Below are positions 37,140 through 45,934 of a stretch of 64,000 bases of DNA, one piece after another. Each line of letters starts with the position of its first letter. The stretch's first letter is position 1. The stretch spans positions 1 to 64,000 of the forward strand of contig DASSIM010000148.1 of the NCBI GenBank assembly GCA_035691865.1. The letters run 5' to 3'. This stretch comes from Nitrosopolaris sp035691865 (GTDB taxonomy: Archaea; Thermoproteota; Nitrososphaeria; Nitrososphaerales; Nitrososphaeraceae). The notes beneath the pieces are model-generated. The model did not search any database, was not told where the DNA came from, and was given only the letters and a program-made list of their open reading frames with translations. A program made the position numbers and the translations under genes.

Positions 37140-37708
37140 CTAGAATGCACCGTAAAGATATTTGTGTATATCGGCCCTGAAGGAGTAAGATCACTTCGTT
37201 TTAGGTGGACTTTGTCAATAATATCCGAAGTGAATTCTTTCTCCCCATACTTATCCAATATTTCTGTTCGGAGCTTCAAACTTGCTCCTTTTACGCGAAA
37301 TACCGTAAGGTGGGGCGTAAACGGTTTTTCTGGCGCGAATCCTATTTGAGACAATTTTATGACTACTTGTTCTGCAAGACTAACAAGCTGTTGGTTACTG
37401 TTTCTGTCTACTCCGACCCAAACAACCCTAGCATAGTTAGGGTGCGGGAATCCACCGATCCTAGTGAACGTTATTTTTATCGGCTCGAACTGTATTTCTG
37501 ACATTTTGATCTTAATTTCGTCGATTATTTCTAGGCGTATATTTCCCAGGAAGATAAGGGTAAAGTGAAGGTTCTGGTTTTTCACGGGCCTGATTTGCTC
37601 TGGTGTCCATCCGGCGTCAGCTACCAATTCGTGCTGAAGCTTCTCGATACCGAGCCTGTTTGATACATCAACTGCAACAAAGGCCCGTATGTTGGTCAAA
37701 TTACCCAA
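37136..37708 (-). CDS. thpR: RNA 2',3'-cyclic phosphodiesterase (2H family)
   Basis: A 190-residue 2H phosphoesterase. Two HxT motifs are seen: HFTLIFLG near residue 48 and HLTVFRV near residue 143, in the symmetric spacing of ThpR/LigT proteins; RAFVAVDVSN at the start is also typical. The enzyme opens RNA 2',3'-cyclic phosphates to 2'-phosphates and can catalyse 2'-5' ligation in vitro. Such ends are produced by tRNA splicing endonuclease, so linkage to cca is meaningful. First gene of the thpR-cca-kinase operon. Confidence 0.92.
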   Translation of the reverse strand: MGNLTNIRAFVAVDVSNRLGIEKLQHELVADAGWTPEQIRPVKNQNLHFTLIFLGNIRLEIIDEIKIKMSEIQFEPIKITFTRIGGFPHPNYARVVWVGVDRNSNQQLVSLAEQVVIKLSQIGFAPEKPFTPHLTVFRVKGASLKLRTEILDKYGEKEFTSDIIDKVHLKRSDLTPSGPIYTNIFTVHSR

Positions 37709-37845
37709 AGTATCTTCCAGATCCTGTTATATTATTTTGGGATACCTAGCACTAACCAGAATAGCTAGATATACATTTTCATTTTGCCAATAACGCGGCG
37801 AAAATTTAATAGCTTCCTTGAGTAGACGGCAGGGGTGTCGTAAGT

Positions 37846-38529
37846 ATGACAGAAAAAGATAGCACGCAAAGAAAGGAGACTGGAACCCGAAACGACGATT
37901 TTGACGACAAAAAAATTAAAAAGACAATATTCATCGTATGTCTTACTGGAATGCCGGGTTCTGGCAAATCTACTGTTGCCGAGTCACTAAAGAAAAAAGG
38001 ATTCTCCGTGATAGCAATGGGTGATGTAATAAGAGATGAAGCAAAACGAAAGAAAATAGAGCCGACTGATATTAACTTAGGTAGGTTAATGTTAAGATTG
38101 AGGAGAGAGATGGGTCCAGGAGCAATTGCTCAGTTGATACTAAATGAAATTGAAAAAAGAGAGGTTAGAGGTGATGCCAGTCAGAATATTGTGATTGATG
38201 GCGTCAGGAGCGTTCCTGAAGTCGAGATATTACGAACTATTGGTCTGGTTAAGGTACTCTCTATATATGCATCTGCAAATACCCGATTTGATCATATTAA
38301 AAAGAGAGCTAGAGGGGATGCCCCGTTGAACGAAAATGATTTTAGCATACGCGATAAACGTGAATTGGCGGTAGGGATCAGCGAAGCAATTGCAATGTCC
38401 GATGAAATGTTGTCAAACAATAATTTAACGGTTGAAGAATTAAAGGAAAAGGCTGTTGGAATAGTCCAAAAATGGGTCGGAGAATTTTATGATGATGCTC
38501 GTTTCCGGAATAATAAAGGTAGGCAGTAA
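37846..38529 (+). CDS. UPF0200-family nucleotide-binding protein (adenylate/dephospho-CoA-kinase-like)
   Basis: A 227-residue P-loop protein. After a charged 25-residue start comes IVCLTGMPGSGKSTVAESLK (Walker A at about residues 35-43), FSVIAMGDVIRDEA (substrate-binding strand), LGRLMLRLRREMGPGAIA and NIVIDGVRSVPEVEIL (Walker-B-like Asp), then KKRARGDAPLNENDF (lid region). The order is that of archaeal UPF0200 proteins, related to NMP and dephospho-CoA kinases; the true substrate is unknown. The last codon overlaps the next gene (taATG), and UPF0200 next to UPF0201 is a common archaeal pair. Confidence 0.88.
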   Translation: MTEKDSTQRKETGTRNDDFDDKKIKKTIFIVCLTGMPGSGKSTVAESLKKKGFSVIAMGDVIRDEAKRKKIEPTDINLGRLMLRLRREMGPGAIAQLILNEIEKREVRGDASQNIVIDGVRSVPEVEILRTIGLVKVLSIYASANTRFDHIKKRARGDAPLNENDFSIRDKRELAVGISEAIAMSDEMLSNNNLTVEELKEKAVGIVQKWVGEFYDDARFRNNKGRQ

Positions 38530-38933
38530 TGAGAAAATCACCGATCACAACCCCCGTCGAATTAAAAGTTGAGGCTGCAGTTAACCCCTCAGAGTCGCCG
38601 GAGAGAGTAATTGCGGCAATAGCGAATGTGATCGAATGTTCGCCGGAGCTCCGATACGGAAGAAGGGTTATTGGCAGGTCACTTGATATCAAATCACTTC
38701 ATACAATCTATGAACAAATCAGGTCTAGATCCGCAATGGGCGTCTTAAGACGTATGTTGCTTAATAACCGAGTTGCAGATAGCACTCACTTCCTTTTGAA
38801 CAAACAGGCGGCTGCTACTGGCATCGTAGTAGTGATTGAAGATGATCAGGAATCGCCACTTGGTGCAATAAGGGTAACGTTAGACTGTGAAGAGCTTGAC
38901 GCTCTTATTGATTGGCTAGTACCGCTCGACTAA
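38529..38933 (+). CDS. UPF0201-family protein (possible RNA-binding)
   Basis: A 134-residue protein with the UPF0201 pattern: VELKVEAAVNPSESPERVIA, AIANVIECSPEL, then SLHTIYEQIRSRSAMGVLRR, a long middle helix, and the acidic close GAIRVTLDCEELDALIDWLV. Members look like small alpha/beta RNA-binding domains, and some are annotated as exosome-related. Function not established. It overlaps UPF0200 by one base and so must be co-translated. Confidence 0.85.
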   Translation: MRKSPITTPVELKVEAAVNPSESPERVIAAIANVIECSPELRYGRRVIGRSLDIKSLHTIYEQIRSRSAMGVLRRMLLNNRVADSTHFLLNKQAAATGIVVVIEDDQESPLGAIRVTLDCEELDALIDWLVPLD

Positions 38934-39061
38934 GTGGGTCTCTAAACCTCATCATCCACATTACTTAGTGTCAGCACGTCAGCATCTACTTCTGTGGAAG
39001 TCAATTATGATTTTATGGTTACAAGTCCCGATCATAAAATCCGATCTTGTCCAACGAAGTA

Positions 39062-39071
39062 AATTTATAAA
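39062..39071 (+). promoter_or_regulatory. Candidate TATA box of spt5
   Basis: The A/T element aatttataaa lies about 35-44 bases before the spt5 ATG, at the right distance for a transcript with a leader of about ten bases. Confidence 0.5.
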
Positions 39072-39105
39072 ATCCAACACCCGTTCTATACTGAATTGAA
39101 AAATA

Positions 39106-39732
39106 ATGAGCGTTAAAGAGAATGAAGGAGATATTGAAGAAATTGATGATATTTTTGATGATAATGAGAGTCCTTCTGATACATCAGATACACTGGCCCA
39201 GATAGATTCTGATGCTGCTGCCACGACATCCCCCGTGAATGTTGAGGGGGTCGCTGGAGCTTCTACTCAGGAACCGACAAGACCAGGTTTAGACTCAAAA
39301 TTTTTCGCTATCAGAATAACCGGCGGCCAGGAAAACATAGTGGCAAACATTATACAAAATAGAATTAATGCGAAAAAGATTGGAATTCATTCAATTCTTA
39401 TACTAGAGAATTTTAAAGGATATATTATAGTAGAGGCTCCTGACTCAAACATCGCCTACGAGGCATTGGCCGGTGTCCGCCACGTGCGAGGCCAAATCCG
39501 TGGAGAATTACCCTTCAAGGACATCGAAGGCTATCTCGTGAAAAAACCCGTTGTATCAGATCTGAATGTCGATGATACAGTAGAAATTATCGGTGGGCCA
39601 TTCAAAGCTATGAAAGCGAAAATAACCAGAGTTGATTATGAAAAGCAGGAAGCTACAGTCGTATTGCTTGATTCGCCATACCAAATTCCCGTGACGGTAG
39701 ATGCAAATTATCTGAAAAAGGTCTCGCACTAA
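39106..39732 (+). CDS. spt5: Transcription elongation factor Spt5 (NusG-like), with acidic N-terminal extension
   Basis: Binds the clamp of RNA polymerase with Spt4 and keeps it processive. The NGN domain starts near residue 64 (SKFFAIRITGGQENIVANII) and runs through ENFKGYIIVEAPD and GVRHVRGQIRG; the KOW domain follows (VDDTVEIIGGPFKAMKAKIT). The first 60 residues are an unusual acidic, Ser/Thr/Ala-rich tail (DIEEIDDIFDDNESPSDTSD) not needed for the archaeal core fold; archaeal Spt5 is normally about 150 residues, here 208. Followed by uL11 as in many archaea. No SecE gene is seen upstream. Confidence 0.93.
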   Translation: MSVKENEGDIEEIDDIFDDNESPSDTSDTLAQIDSDAAATTSPVNVEGVAGASTQEPTRPGLDSKFFAIRITGGQENIVANIIQNRINAKKIGIHSILILENFKGYIIVEAPDSNIAYEALAGVRHVRGQIRGELPFKDIEGYLVKKPVVSDLNVDDTVEIIGGPFKAMKAKITRVDYEKQEATVVLLDSPYQIPVTVDANYLKKVSH

Positions 39733-39937
39733 ATTTGTACGTGTTCTTTTTGTGTTCTAGCGTTATGACTTTTTAGAGTGAAGACAATACTGTTCTACAA
39801 ACGATCTGAATCTTAGATATACAGAAAGATGATTATGATTGCCACCATGGCAAATTTGGCGAATGAGTCTAGGTTTAGCCTTGTCCAAACTTTATTATAC
39901 ATATCATGAAAAACTAGGTGCTCACAGAAGGTTCACC

Positions 39938-39949
39938 CTTTATATATAT
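39938..39949 (+). promoter_or_regulatory. Candidate TATA box of rpl11
   Basis: The sequence ctttatatatat is the strongest TATA-like element before rpl11. Its start lies about 64 bases before the ATG, implying a leader of roughly 30 bases and a promoter separate from that of spt5. Confidence 0.5.
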
Positions 39950-40001
39950 GCTATCGTGATTGTAAAAGACGTTTATATTTCAGCTCAACTGTGTTTGAAA
40001 C

Positions 40002-40484
40002 ATGGGCGATAGAAAAACCGTTTCTGCATTAGTTACTGGTGGGGAGGCAAGTGCTGGGCCTCCACTGGGACCTGCGCTCGGTCCTATAGGAGTAAACATA
40101 TTACAGGTAGTAAATAGCATTAATGAAAAAACCAAGGATTTCCCTGGAATGAAAGTTCCTGTAAAAGTAGAAGTCGATACTGCAACAAAGCAATTCACTG
40201 TTGAAGTAGGAGTTCCACCCACAGCTGCGCTGATAATCAAAGAATCCGGTGTAACTAAAGGCTCCGGGACAGCAGGCACAAACTATGCTGGAGATATCAC
40301 CCTGGAGACTGCGATTAAAATCGCTAAAATGAAAATTGATAGTTCCTACGCCAATGACATACAGGGGGCGGTAAAGGAGGTCATCGGGTCTTGTCAAAGC
40401 ATCGGAATGACGATTGAAGGCAAACCTGCAAAACAGATATACTCTGAAGTTTCAGCAGGAAAATATGACGAACTTTTCAAGTAA
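40002..40484 (+). CDS. rpl11: 50S ribosomal protein uL11
   Basis: Forms the base of the ribosomal stalk and the GTPase-associated centre with 23S rRNA. The 160-residue protein reads VSALVTGGEASAGPPLGPAL then GPIGVNILQVVNSINEKTKD at the start, the uL11 signature, with VPPTAALIIKESG in the middle and a C-terminal RNA-binding domain (TLETAIKIAKMKIDSSYAND). Length is normal for archaea. The L1 and L10 genes that usually follow are not here; the thermosome gene comes next after 170 bases. Confidence 0.96.
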   Translation: MGDRKTVSALVTGGEASAGPPLGPALGPIGVNILQVVNSINEKTKDFPGMKVPVKVEVDTATKQFTVEVGVPPTAALIIKESGVTKGSGTAGTNYAGDITLETAIKIAKMKIDSSYANDIQGAVKEVIGSCQSIGMTIEGKPAKQIYSEVSAGKYDELFK

Positions 40485-40629
40485 TTATTCCTGCTAATTT
40501 CCTTTTGATTATCTGTCTCAAAAGAAAAGTGGGTTATAACATTTGAATATGCTTCTGAGTTCGAATAGCGATAGGGCCTGCAATGATAAATTTGCAGTAA
40601 GTTTAAAATATCCCAAACTCTGCCATATG

Positions 40630-40641
40630 ATTTATAAATTT
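40630..40641 (+). promoter_or_regulatory. Candidate TATA box of the thermosome gene
   Basis: A tttataaattt element begins about 22 bases before the first ATG and 28 before the second, so transcription probably starts at or next to the start codon (leaderless). The second ATG at 40659 may then be the real start. Confidence 0.5.
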
Positions 40642-40652
40642 TAAAGAGGAAT

Positions 40653-42317
40653 ATGAATATGGCTACAATTCAACAAGGATCAGCTGGCGGAATGCCAGTG
40701 TTAATATTGAAGGAAGGCGCAACTCAGACAAAAGGCAGAGATGCTCAGAAAAATAACATTACTGCCGCAAAATTGATTGCTGAAGTAATAAGGACAAGTC
40801 TTGGTCCCAGAGGCATGGACAAGATGTTAGTCGACAGTCTAGGTGACGTGACAATCACAAATGATGGAGCAACGATTTTGAAGGAAATCGATGTTCAACA
40901 CCCTGCAGCCAAGATGATGGTAGAGATCAGCAAAGCAACCGATAACGAAGTAGGTGACGGTACGTCTTCTGTAGTGATACTAGCGGGTGCCCTGATAGAA
41001 AAGGCAGAGGAGCTTATCGGGAAGGATGTCCATCCTACGATTATCGTTGACGGCTACAGAAAGAGTGCGATAAAGGCTATTGAAATTCTCAACAGCATGG
41101 GACAGAAGATTAAAGAAAACGACAAAGAAGATTTGATTAAAGTCGCAAAGACTTCTATGCAAACAAAACTAGTCTCGAGGGAAGCAGACGAGATAGCAGA
41201 GTTAGTAGTGAGTGCCTGCCTTCAGGTTTCTGAAAAAAGTGATTCCGTATCCAAGGTAGATATTGATGACATCAAAGTTGAGAAAAAGGCAGGTGGTTCT
41301 CTTCATGACACTAAATTGATTAGGGGAATTGTTCTTGACAAAGAAGTAGTCCACGGAGGGATGCCGAAAAGGATTGAGAAAGCAAAAATTGCTCTTCTTA
41401 ACTCTGCTCTTGAGATTGAAAAAACAGAGTTTGATGCCAAGATAAACATCAGCTCTCCTGACCAGATGAATTTATTCCTAGAAGAAGAGAATAAAATGCT
41501 AAAGAATATGGTTGACAAGATAACGGCGACCGGTGCCAATGTTGTTGTATGCCAAAAAGGTATAGATGATATTGCTCAGCACTACCTTGCGAAGGCTGAA
41601 GTTTTAACCGTTCGGAGGGTGAAAGAAAGTGATATGGCGAAATTGGCAAGAGCAACGGGCGCACGGGTGGTGAGCAACCTTGAGGACCTTACATCTAAGG
41701 ACCTAGGTTCTGCCGATCTGGTGGAAGAGCGAAAGATTGAAACGGACAAATGGGTGTTCGTAGAAGGCTGCAAACACCCCAAAGCAGTAACTATACTGAT
41801 TCGAGGTGGATCTCAAAGAGTTGTTGACGAGGCAGAGCGATCAGTTCATGACTCTTTGATGGTTACAAAAGACGTACTCGAGAGACCGGTCATAGTTGCA
41901 GGCGGGGGTGCTCCAGAGGCATATGCAGCAGCGAAACTAAGAGAATGGGTAAGCACTCTATCCGGTCGGGAGCAGTTAGCCGCAGAAAAGTTTGCTGAAT
42001 CCCTAGAAGTGATTCCATTGACTTTAGCAGAAAACGCAGGCATGGATCCGATTGATACTATCACGGATCTCAGGTCAAAGCAGAGTAAGGGTTCGAAATG
42101 GACTGGAATTGACGTAAGAAATGGCAAAATTGCTGATATATCTAAATTGGAGATATTCGAGCCACTAGTCGTTAAAGAACAAATCATCAAATCCGCGACA
42201 GAGGTTGCATCAATGATCCTCAGAATAGACGATGTAATAGCCTCCGGGAAGTCTGGTGGACCACCAGGAGGGGGCGGCATGCCACCTGGAGGAATGGGCG
42301 GCATGGGTGAAATGTAA
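40653..42317 (+). CDS. Thermosome (group II chaperonin) subunit
   Basis: ATP-driven folding chamber subunit. The 554-residue protein carries TSLGPRGMDKMLVD, NDGATILKEIDVQHPAAKMM (ATP loop), VGDGTSSVVILAGAL (nucleotide site near residue 95), the apical domain with ITATGANVVVCQKGIDDIAQ, and VVAGGGAPE near 412 in the second equatorial part (here IVAGGGAPEAYAAAKLREW). The C-terminal Gly-Met-Pro tail (GGGMPPGGMGGMGEM) is the usual chamber-filling sequence. Only one subunit gene lies here, so the ring may be homo-oligomeric or use paralogs elsewhere. Start 40653 or 40659. Confidence 0.96.
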   Translation: MNMATIQQGSAGGMPVLILKEGATQTKGRDAQKNNITAAKLIAEVIRTSLGPRGMDKMLVDSLGDVTITNDGATILKEIDVQHPAAKMMVEISKATDNEVGDGTSSVVILAGALIEKAEELIGKDVHPTIIVDGYRKSAIKAIEILNSMGQKIKENDKEDLIKVAKTSMQTKLVSREADEIAELVVSACLQVSEKSDSVSKVDIDDIKVEKKAGGSLHDTKLIRGIVLDKEVVHGGMPKRIEKAKIALLNSALEIEKTEFDAKINISSPDQMNLFLEEENKMLKNMVDKITATGANVVVCQKGIDDIAQHYLAKAEVLTVRRVKESDMAKLARATGARVVSNLEDLTSKDLGSADLVEERKIETDKWVFVEGCKHPKAVTILIRGGSQRVVDEAERSVHDSLMVTKDVLERPVIVAGGGAPEAYAAAKLREWVSTLSGREQLAAEKFAESLEVIPLTLAENAGMDPIDTITDLRSKQSKGSKWTGIDVRNGKIADISKLEIFEPLVVKEQIIKSATEVASMILRIDDVIASGKSGGPPGGGGMPPGGMGGMGEM

Positions 42318-42473
42318 CAAATGAACAAATAGGAAGGTCATTCTAAAAAGGTAATCTATCAAAGGAAAACCTACTTCCTTATTTTGTCATGATAAAGTAG
42401 TCATTTAGTCCTTTTTTGTTTTACGAGGCCGGTCGATGTTTTGTCAGTGCCTAATAACGATTCAACCAACTTA

Positions 42474-42977
42474 TTACCGTATATATGACTGAGTCGTTTT
42501 ATCAAAATTCTGTACGACTTCAAAATGTTCATCAAACCCTTCCTCTCTGAGCAAAATAAGCTCCGGGAACAAAGTTGAAGGATCGCCCTTCGCCATTATT
42601 GAGGCAGGATGGCTAGTGCCAAGAAGTGAACAGCATAGATCGTATGTCATTTGCCTAACTCCTGATTCGTCCGTAATCCCAAAGCTATGAATATACTCAT
42701 GTACAAGTACCATAAAGAGATAGGAGTTATATTCCTCGATAGACTTGTGCTGTTGGATTATGTTTAGAATGGTTCTGTTTACGACAATTACGTTAGAACC
42801 TAGGATATGATAGGCTCCGATTCTACTAGGCATCCTTTGGAGAATGAGGCTCAATCCTGCTCTGTGCATATTGAATTTACTGTTAACTGCTAACTTTACT
42901 AATTCAAAAGTATCATTAAAATTCTTCATTTTTAATATCTTTTCTGGAACATTTAGGTGTTTATCAATTATCTTCAT
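42474..42977 (-). CDS. Putative zinc metalloprotease-like protein with HEXXH motif
   Basis: A 167-residue soluble protein. The middle carries VLVHEYIHSFGITDE, a perfect HEXXH zinc motif at residues 93-97, with a glycine and possible third ligands (D or E) just after. Upstream is a strand IGAYHILGSNVIVVNRTIL, as seen before the active helix of small metallopeptidases. There is no signal peptide, so it acts in the cytosol if active. I recognise no exact family; this looks lineage-specific. Isolated on the minus strand. Confidence 0.7.
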   Translation of the reverse strand: MKIIDKHLNVPEKILKMKNFNDTFELVKLAVNSKFNMHRAGLSLILQRMPSRIGAYHILGSNVIVVNRTILNIIQQHKSIEEYNSYLFMVLVHEYIHSFGITDESGVRQMTYDLCCSLLGTSHPASIMAKGDPSTLFPELILLREEGFDEHFEVVQNFDKTTQSYIR

Positions 42978-43724
42978 AGAGTCTGTTGCCCAAAACCAAT
43001 TTTAAAACTTATAGTTACTATTATTGTATTGGACCAGGGTCTCCAATATTCAATCTCATCGATAGTCGTCAAAGAAGGTCTGTGTTTGTATTGCATAGGT
43101 AAGTTACCCCCAATTATCGGGAAGAGGTATCAAAAGACTTCACGATTCACTAGAGCGTTGATCCGTGTTCGGCTACAGTTCGCCATGTTCTGAATTCTTG
43201 AAGTTCCTGCGATTTATGTTTCGCCAAACGCTCTTCTCTGCAATGTAGATAGAATATTTGATCTAAATTATATTGGATCTAGTATTAATCGTACTAGATC
43301 CCTCATGGAATCTGTCATTGAGGGTTTCTTTGCGGCGCTTCCATGTCAAAAAAAGAGAATGCGCTCTGCGTCTCAGAGATACCTTATCAGAAGTAGAGCC
43401 TAAGATCGTGGAGAGAATAAAATGAGGTAACCTTACTGTTTAATACAATGAAACCAACATCGCGTCAGTTTAGGGGGTACGACGTTACCAGACCCAAAAC
43501 GCCTGTTAGCGGGAACAGGAAAATGCATGATCGACCTTAAAATATATTCGGATAAAGATATCAATAAAAAACAAATAATTTCTTGGAGAAAGGAAGCTAT
43601 CAAGCTTGATGCTAAAGATAAGGATTGACTACGAGTGTTAAGCCCTCTAAAATGTAAGGGTGCTGATGAACTAGGAAAATTGATATAGCAAACCTATTTA
43701 TAGAAAATATTTTGAGGGTAGCCT
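42978..43724. other. Long spacer with inverted repeats and no supported gene
   Basis: About 750 bases. Two neighbouring inverted repeats stand out at 43275-43301 and 43301-43325; a short frame at 43528 (MIDLKIYSDKDINKKQIISW) may be a fragment of a dead gene. A plus-strand frame at 42957-43193 is not coding-like. Confidence 0.4.
43275..43301. repeat. Perfect 10-base inverted repeat
   Basis: GGATCTAGTA and TACTAGATCC flank seven bases (ttaatcg). A second, weaker pair (cctca ... tgagg) follows at once, at 43301-43325. There is no T-run after it, so a terminator is less likely than an operator or the end of a lost mobile element. Confidence 0.6.
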
Positions 43725-44057
43725 ATGCTGTTAAACATTGGCCAACTGGCCCTTATCGTCGCTGTCATTTATATAGTAATATTCTTCCTGCTAGGTTCAG
43801 GTCTATTTAATTCAATTATAGAGGGCCCAAATGTAAGTACAAGTACATTCATTGTTCCTTCCAGGTCCGTTCAAACGATCGGAGAAACGATGGTGACGAC
43901 AATGATCTTGTTCATTGGAATGGCGGGCGCATTCCTGCTCTATAGATCAGGAAAAGCTATGAATCCGAAAACGCAGGGAGGATTATTAGCAGCAGGTTTC
44001 ACTATTATTGGGATAGCTTTGATACTTGGATTTAGACTAGTTGGTATCAAAGCTTGA
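43725..44057 (+). CDS. Small membrane protein with three helices, unknown function
   Basis: A 110-residue integral membrane protein: helix 1 in QLALIVAVIYIVIFFLLGSG, helix 2 in TMVTTMILFIGMAGAFLLYR-like sequence (residues about 54-72), helix 3 in GGLLAAGFTIIGIALILGFR. A Ser/Thr-rich loop of about 25 residues lies between helices 1 and 2 outside or inside the membrane. No family recognised. It is 70 bases upstream of the Hsp20 gene on the same strand and may share its transcript. Confidence 0.65.
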   Translation: MLLNIGQLALIVAVIYIVIFFLLGSGLFNSIIEGPNVSTSTFIVPSRSVQTIGETMVTTMILFIGMAGAFLLYRSGKAMNPKTQGGLLAAGFTIIGIALILGFRLVGIKA

Positions 44058-44127
44058 GTACAACGATAAGTAAGGCGAAATCTTAAGTAGCAGAAATACT
44101 ATAATTCCTATAGGTGAATAATTGTAA

Positions 44128-44742
44128 TTGAGTTCAGATGACATCGAACCTTATGATTGGTACAGCAAATTCTTTGGGGGAGCAAGAAAGGGTCTTGGAG
44201 GAGGATTCTTTGACGATATGTTCAGAGGATTTGATCAAATGAGGCGACATATGGAAAGAGAGTTTGAAGATATAGAAAAAAGAATACCAAAAGATTTGGT
44301 AAGAGAATACAATACCCCACAAGGTGGAAAGGTAAGAGAGGTAGGACCAATCGTCTATGGATATTCGATGACGATCGGACCTGATGGTAAACCAAAAGTA
44401 AGAGAATTTGGAAATGTAAAATCATCAAGGGGATTTGGTGGTATCAGTAGACCGGAGATTAGCGGCGAGATGGAACCTTTGGTGGATGTGACTACAACTG
44501 ACAAGGAAGTTAAAGTTGTAGTAGAAATGCCCGGAATAGCCAAGGATAAGATTAGAATAAATGTTCATGACGGTATTTTGGAAGTCAAGAGCGAAGATCC
44601 TCAAAGGAAATACCATCGCACTATTGAAATACCACCAGAAACCGATATCGAAACAGCCAGATCTACTTACAACAACGGAATACTAGAAATAACATTTAAG
44701 AAAAAGGAGCAGACTAAAGGAAAAACGATAAAGGTAGAATAG
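44128..44742 (+). CDS. Hsp20/alpha-crystallin small heat-shock protein
   Basis: ATP-independent holdase that binds unfolding proteins. The alpha-crystallin domain covers about residues 110-204: PLVDVTTTDKEVKVVVEMPG, DKIRINVHDGILEVKSEDPQ, YHRTIEIPPETDIETARSTY and the end YNNGILEITFKKKE with the A-x-x-x-N-G-x-L pattern. The N-terminal 100 residues are Gly/Phe/Arg-rich (FFGGARKGLGGGFFDDMFRG), which controls oligomer formation, and include a conserved GPIVYGYSMTIGPDGKPKV segment typical of archaeal members. TTG start at 44128. The C-terminal IXI motif is not obvious (KTIKVE at the end). Confidence 0.92.
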   Translation: MSSDDIEPYDWYSKFFGGARKGLGGGFFDDMFRGFDQMRRHMEREFEDIEKRIPKDLVREYNTPQGGKVREVGPIVYGYSMTIGPDGKPKVREFGNVKSSRGFGGISRPEISGEMEPLVDVTTTDKEVKVVVEMPGIAKDKIRINVHDGILEVKSEDPQRKYHRTIEIPPETDIETARSTYNNGILEITFKKKEQTKGKTIKVE

Positions 44743-45268
44743 CTAATTATTTATTTTTTTATTCTTCAATCAAATGAAGTTATAATGCCGTAGTTACATC
44801 ATTTTTGTTGTTCTGATTTTGCTGTGGCCACACAAGATTATACGATTAATGGAGATTTTACTTCTACCCAAAAGACATTGCCGTAGGTTTTACTACACAT
44901 TATGTATCTATACCGCTTGACCGTGCACCGATATCTTCCTGCGTCGTGTGCATATCTCTGTACCACTTATTATCGTTTCATCTATGTGTGATTCGACTTG
45001 ATTGCTTATTTTATTGATATGTAATGCATGATCGAAGAGCCTAACAATGGCTGAACTTCTGTTCACTCGCGTTATGACGAGTGCCCGCAATTGTTTTTGT
45101 CGTCTGCATTACAAAACCTATTTCTTTTTGAATTACTTATGCGTGCGTATTCATCATGCGCCAATGGGTTACAAAATATATTGTATAGCATTATACTTTG
45201 GTATAGAAAAATAATGGCACTCGAAAAATCAAGCAAGAATATTGGTTCTAACACAATTCTATGCATGC
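44743..45268. other. Spacer without a recognised gene
   Basis: About 525 bases; the short frames on both strands (45072-45294 and others) overlap each other and have no coding-like features. Confidence 0.45.
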
Positions 45269-45562
45269 TCAGCTGGTTTGGTTTGAATCAGTGATACTTC
45301 TGCTTTCGATCTTTTTCTCTAATGCGAGTATGCTCTGATTTAGGAGAAAAATTTCGTTTAAGATTTTATCGTGATGGTTCGCGAATGCTTCCAACTCTGT
45401 CAAAATCGTTCTATTCTTCTCTTCGACATTCTCGATTCGTTGGAGTATATAATCTTGCGTACGAGAAGTCTTCTTCTGTCTGTTATATATCCACCAAGTT
45501 ATTACTGCGCCTATCGCGGCTCCTCCGATTATGCCCAAATACGTACTTGATGCATTTGTCAT
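45269..45562 (-). CDS. Single-pass membrane protein with coiled-coil tail
   Basis: From the ATG at 45562 the protein has 97 residues: a short start (MTNASSTY), one membrane helix (LGIIGGAAIGAVITWWIYNR) and a long heptad-like coiled coil (DYILQRIENVEEKNRTILTE, then KILNEIFLLNQSILALEKKI). The frame is open to 45625, which would add 21 residues with two cysteines; the later start gives a more usual membrane-anchor layout. It resembles a small membrane scaffold or phage-shock-like spacer; no named family. Confidence 0.6.
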   Translation of the reverse strand: MTNASSTYLGIIGGAAIGAVITWWIYNRQKKTSRTQDYILQRIENVEEKNRTILTELEAFANHHDKILNEIFLLNQSILALEKKIESRSITDSNQTS

Positions 45563-45625
45563 ATCGATACAATCTTTAGCAAGTTCTGGCATACATCCCC
45601 ATATCGAAAGAATTGGGAACAACAT

Positions 45626-45934
45626 AACATACTGATTTTACAACTTTGATTTTATAACATTTTCTTCTCAACATATAATACCGGCTTCACTCCGAACTCA
45701 CTGAGAAGTCGTTCAGATTTCTGAAAAATGTACTGACTAGAGGAACATTTTATCGTACATCGAGCTATGAATGCTATAAGTAATGACGATTCAGAATATA
45801 GATTCTACCTCCATGGGACACGTCTTGTTTCCCCCGCTCGTAGCGTATTTTATCAGGATATGTGTTGAAGGGAGTTCTCAATTAAACTCGAGTAGTTTAA
45901 TAGAGTTTACAGTAATAGTTCTAGTTAGTTAGGC
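45626..45934. other. Spacer without a recognised gene
   Basis: About 310 bases between two divergent genes; it should hold both promoters. No inverted repeat seen. Confidence 0.45.

Noticed and set aside
42957..43193. 78-codon plus-strand frame
   Set aside because: No family, mixed composition, overlaps the start of the HEXXH gene.
44908..45294. Three overlapping short frames on both strands
   Set aside because: Mutually overlapping and without any coding feature; treated as spacer.
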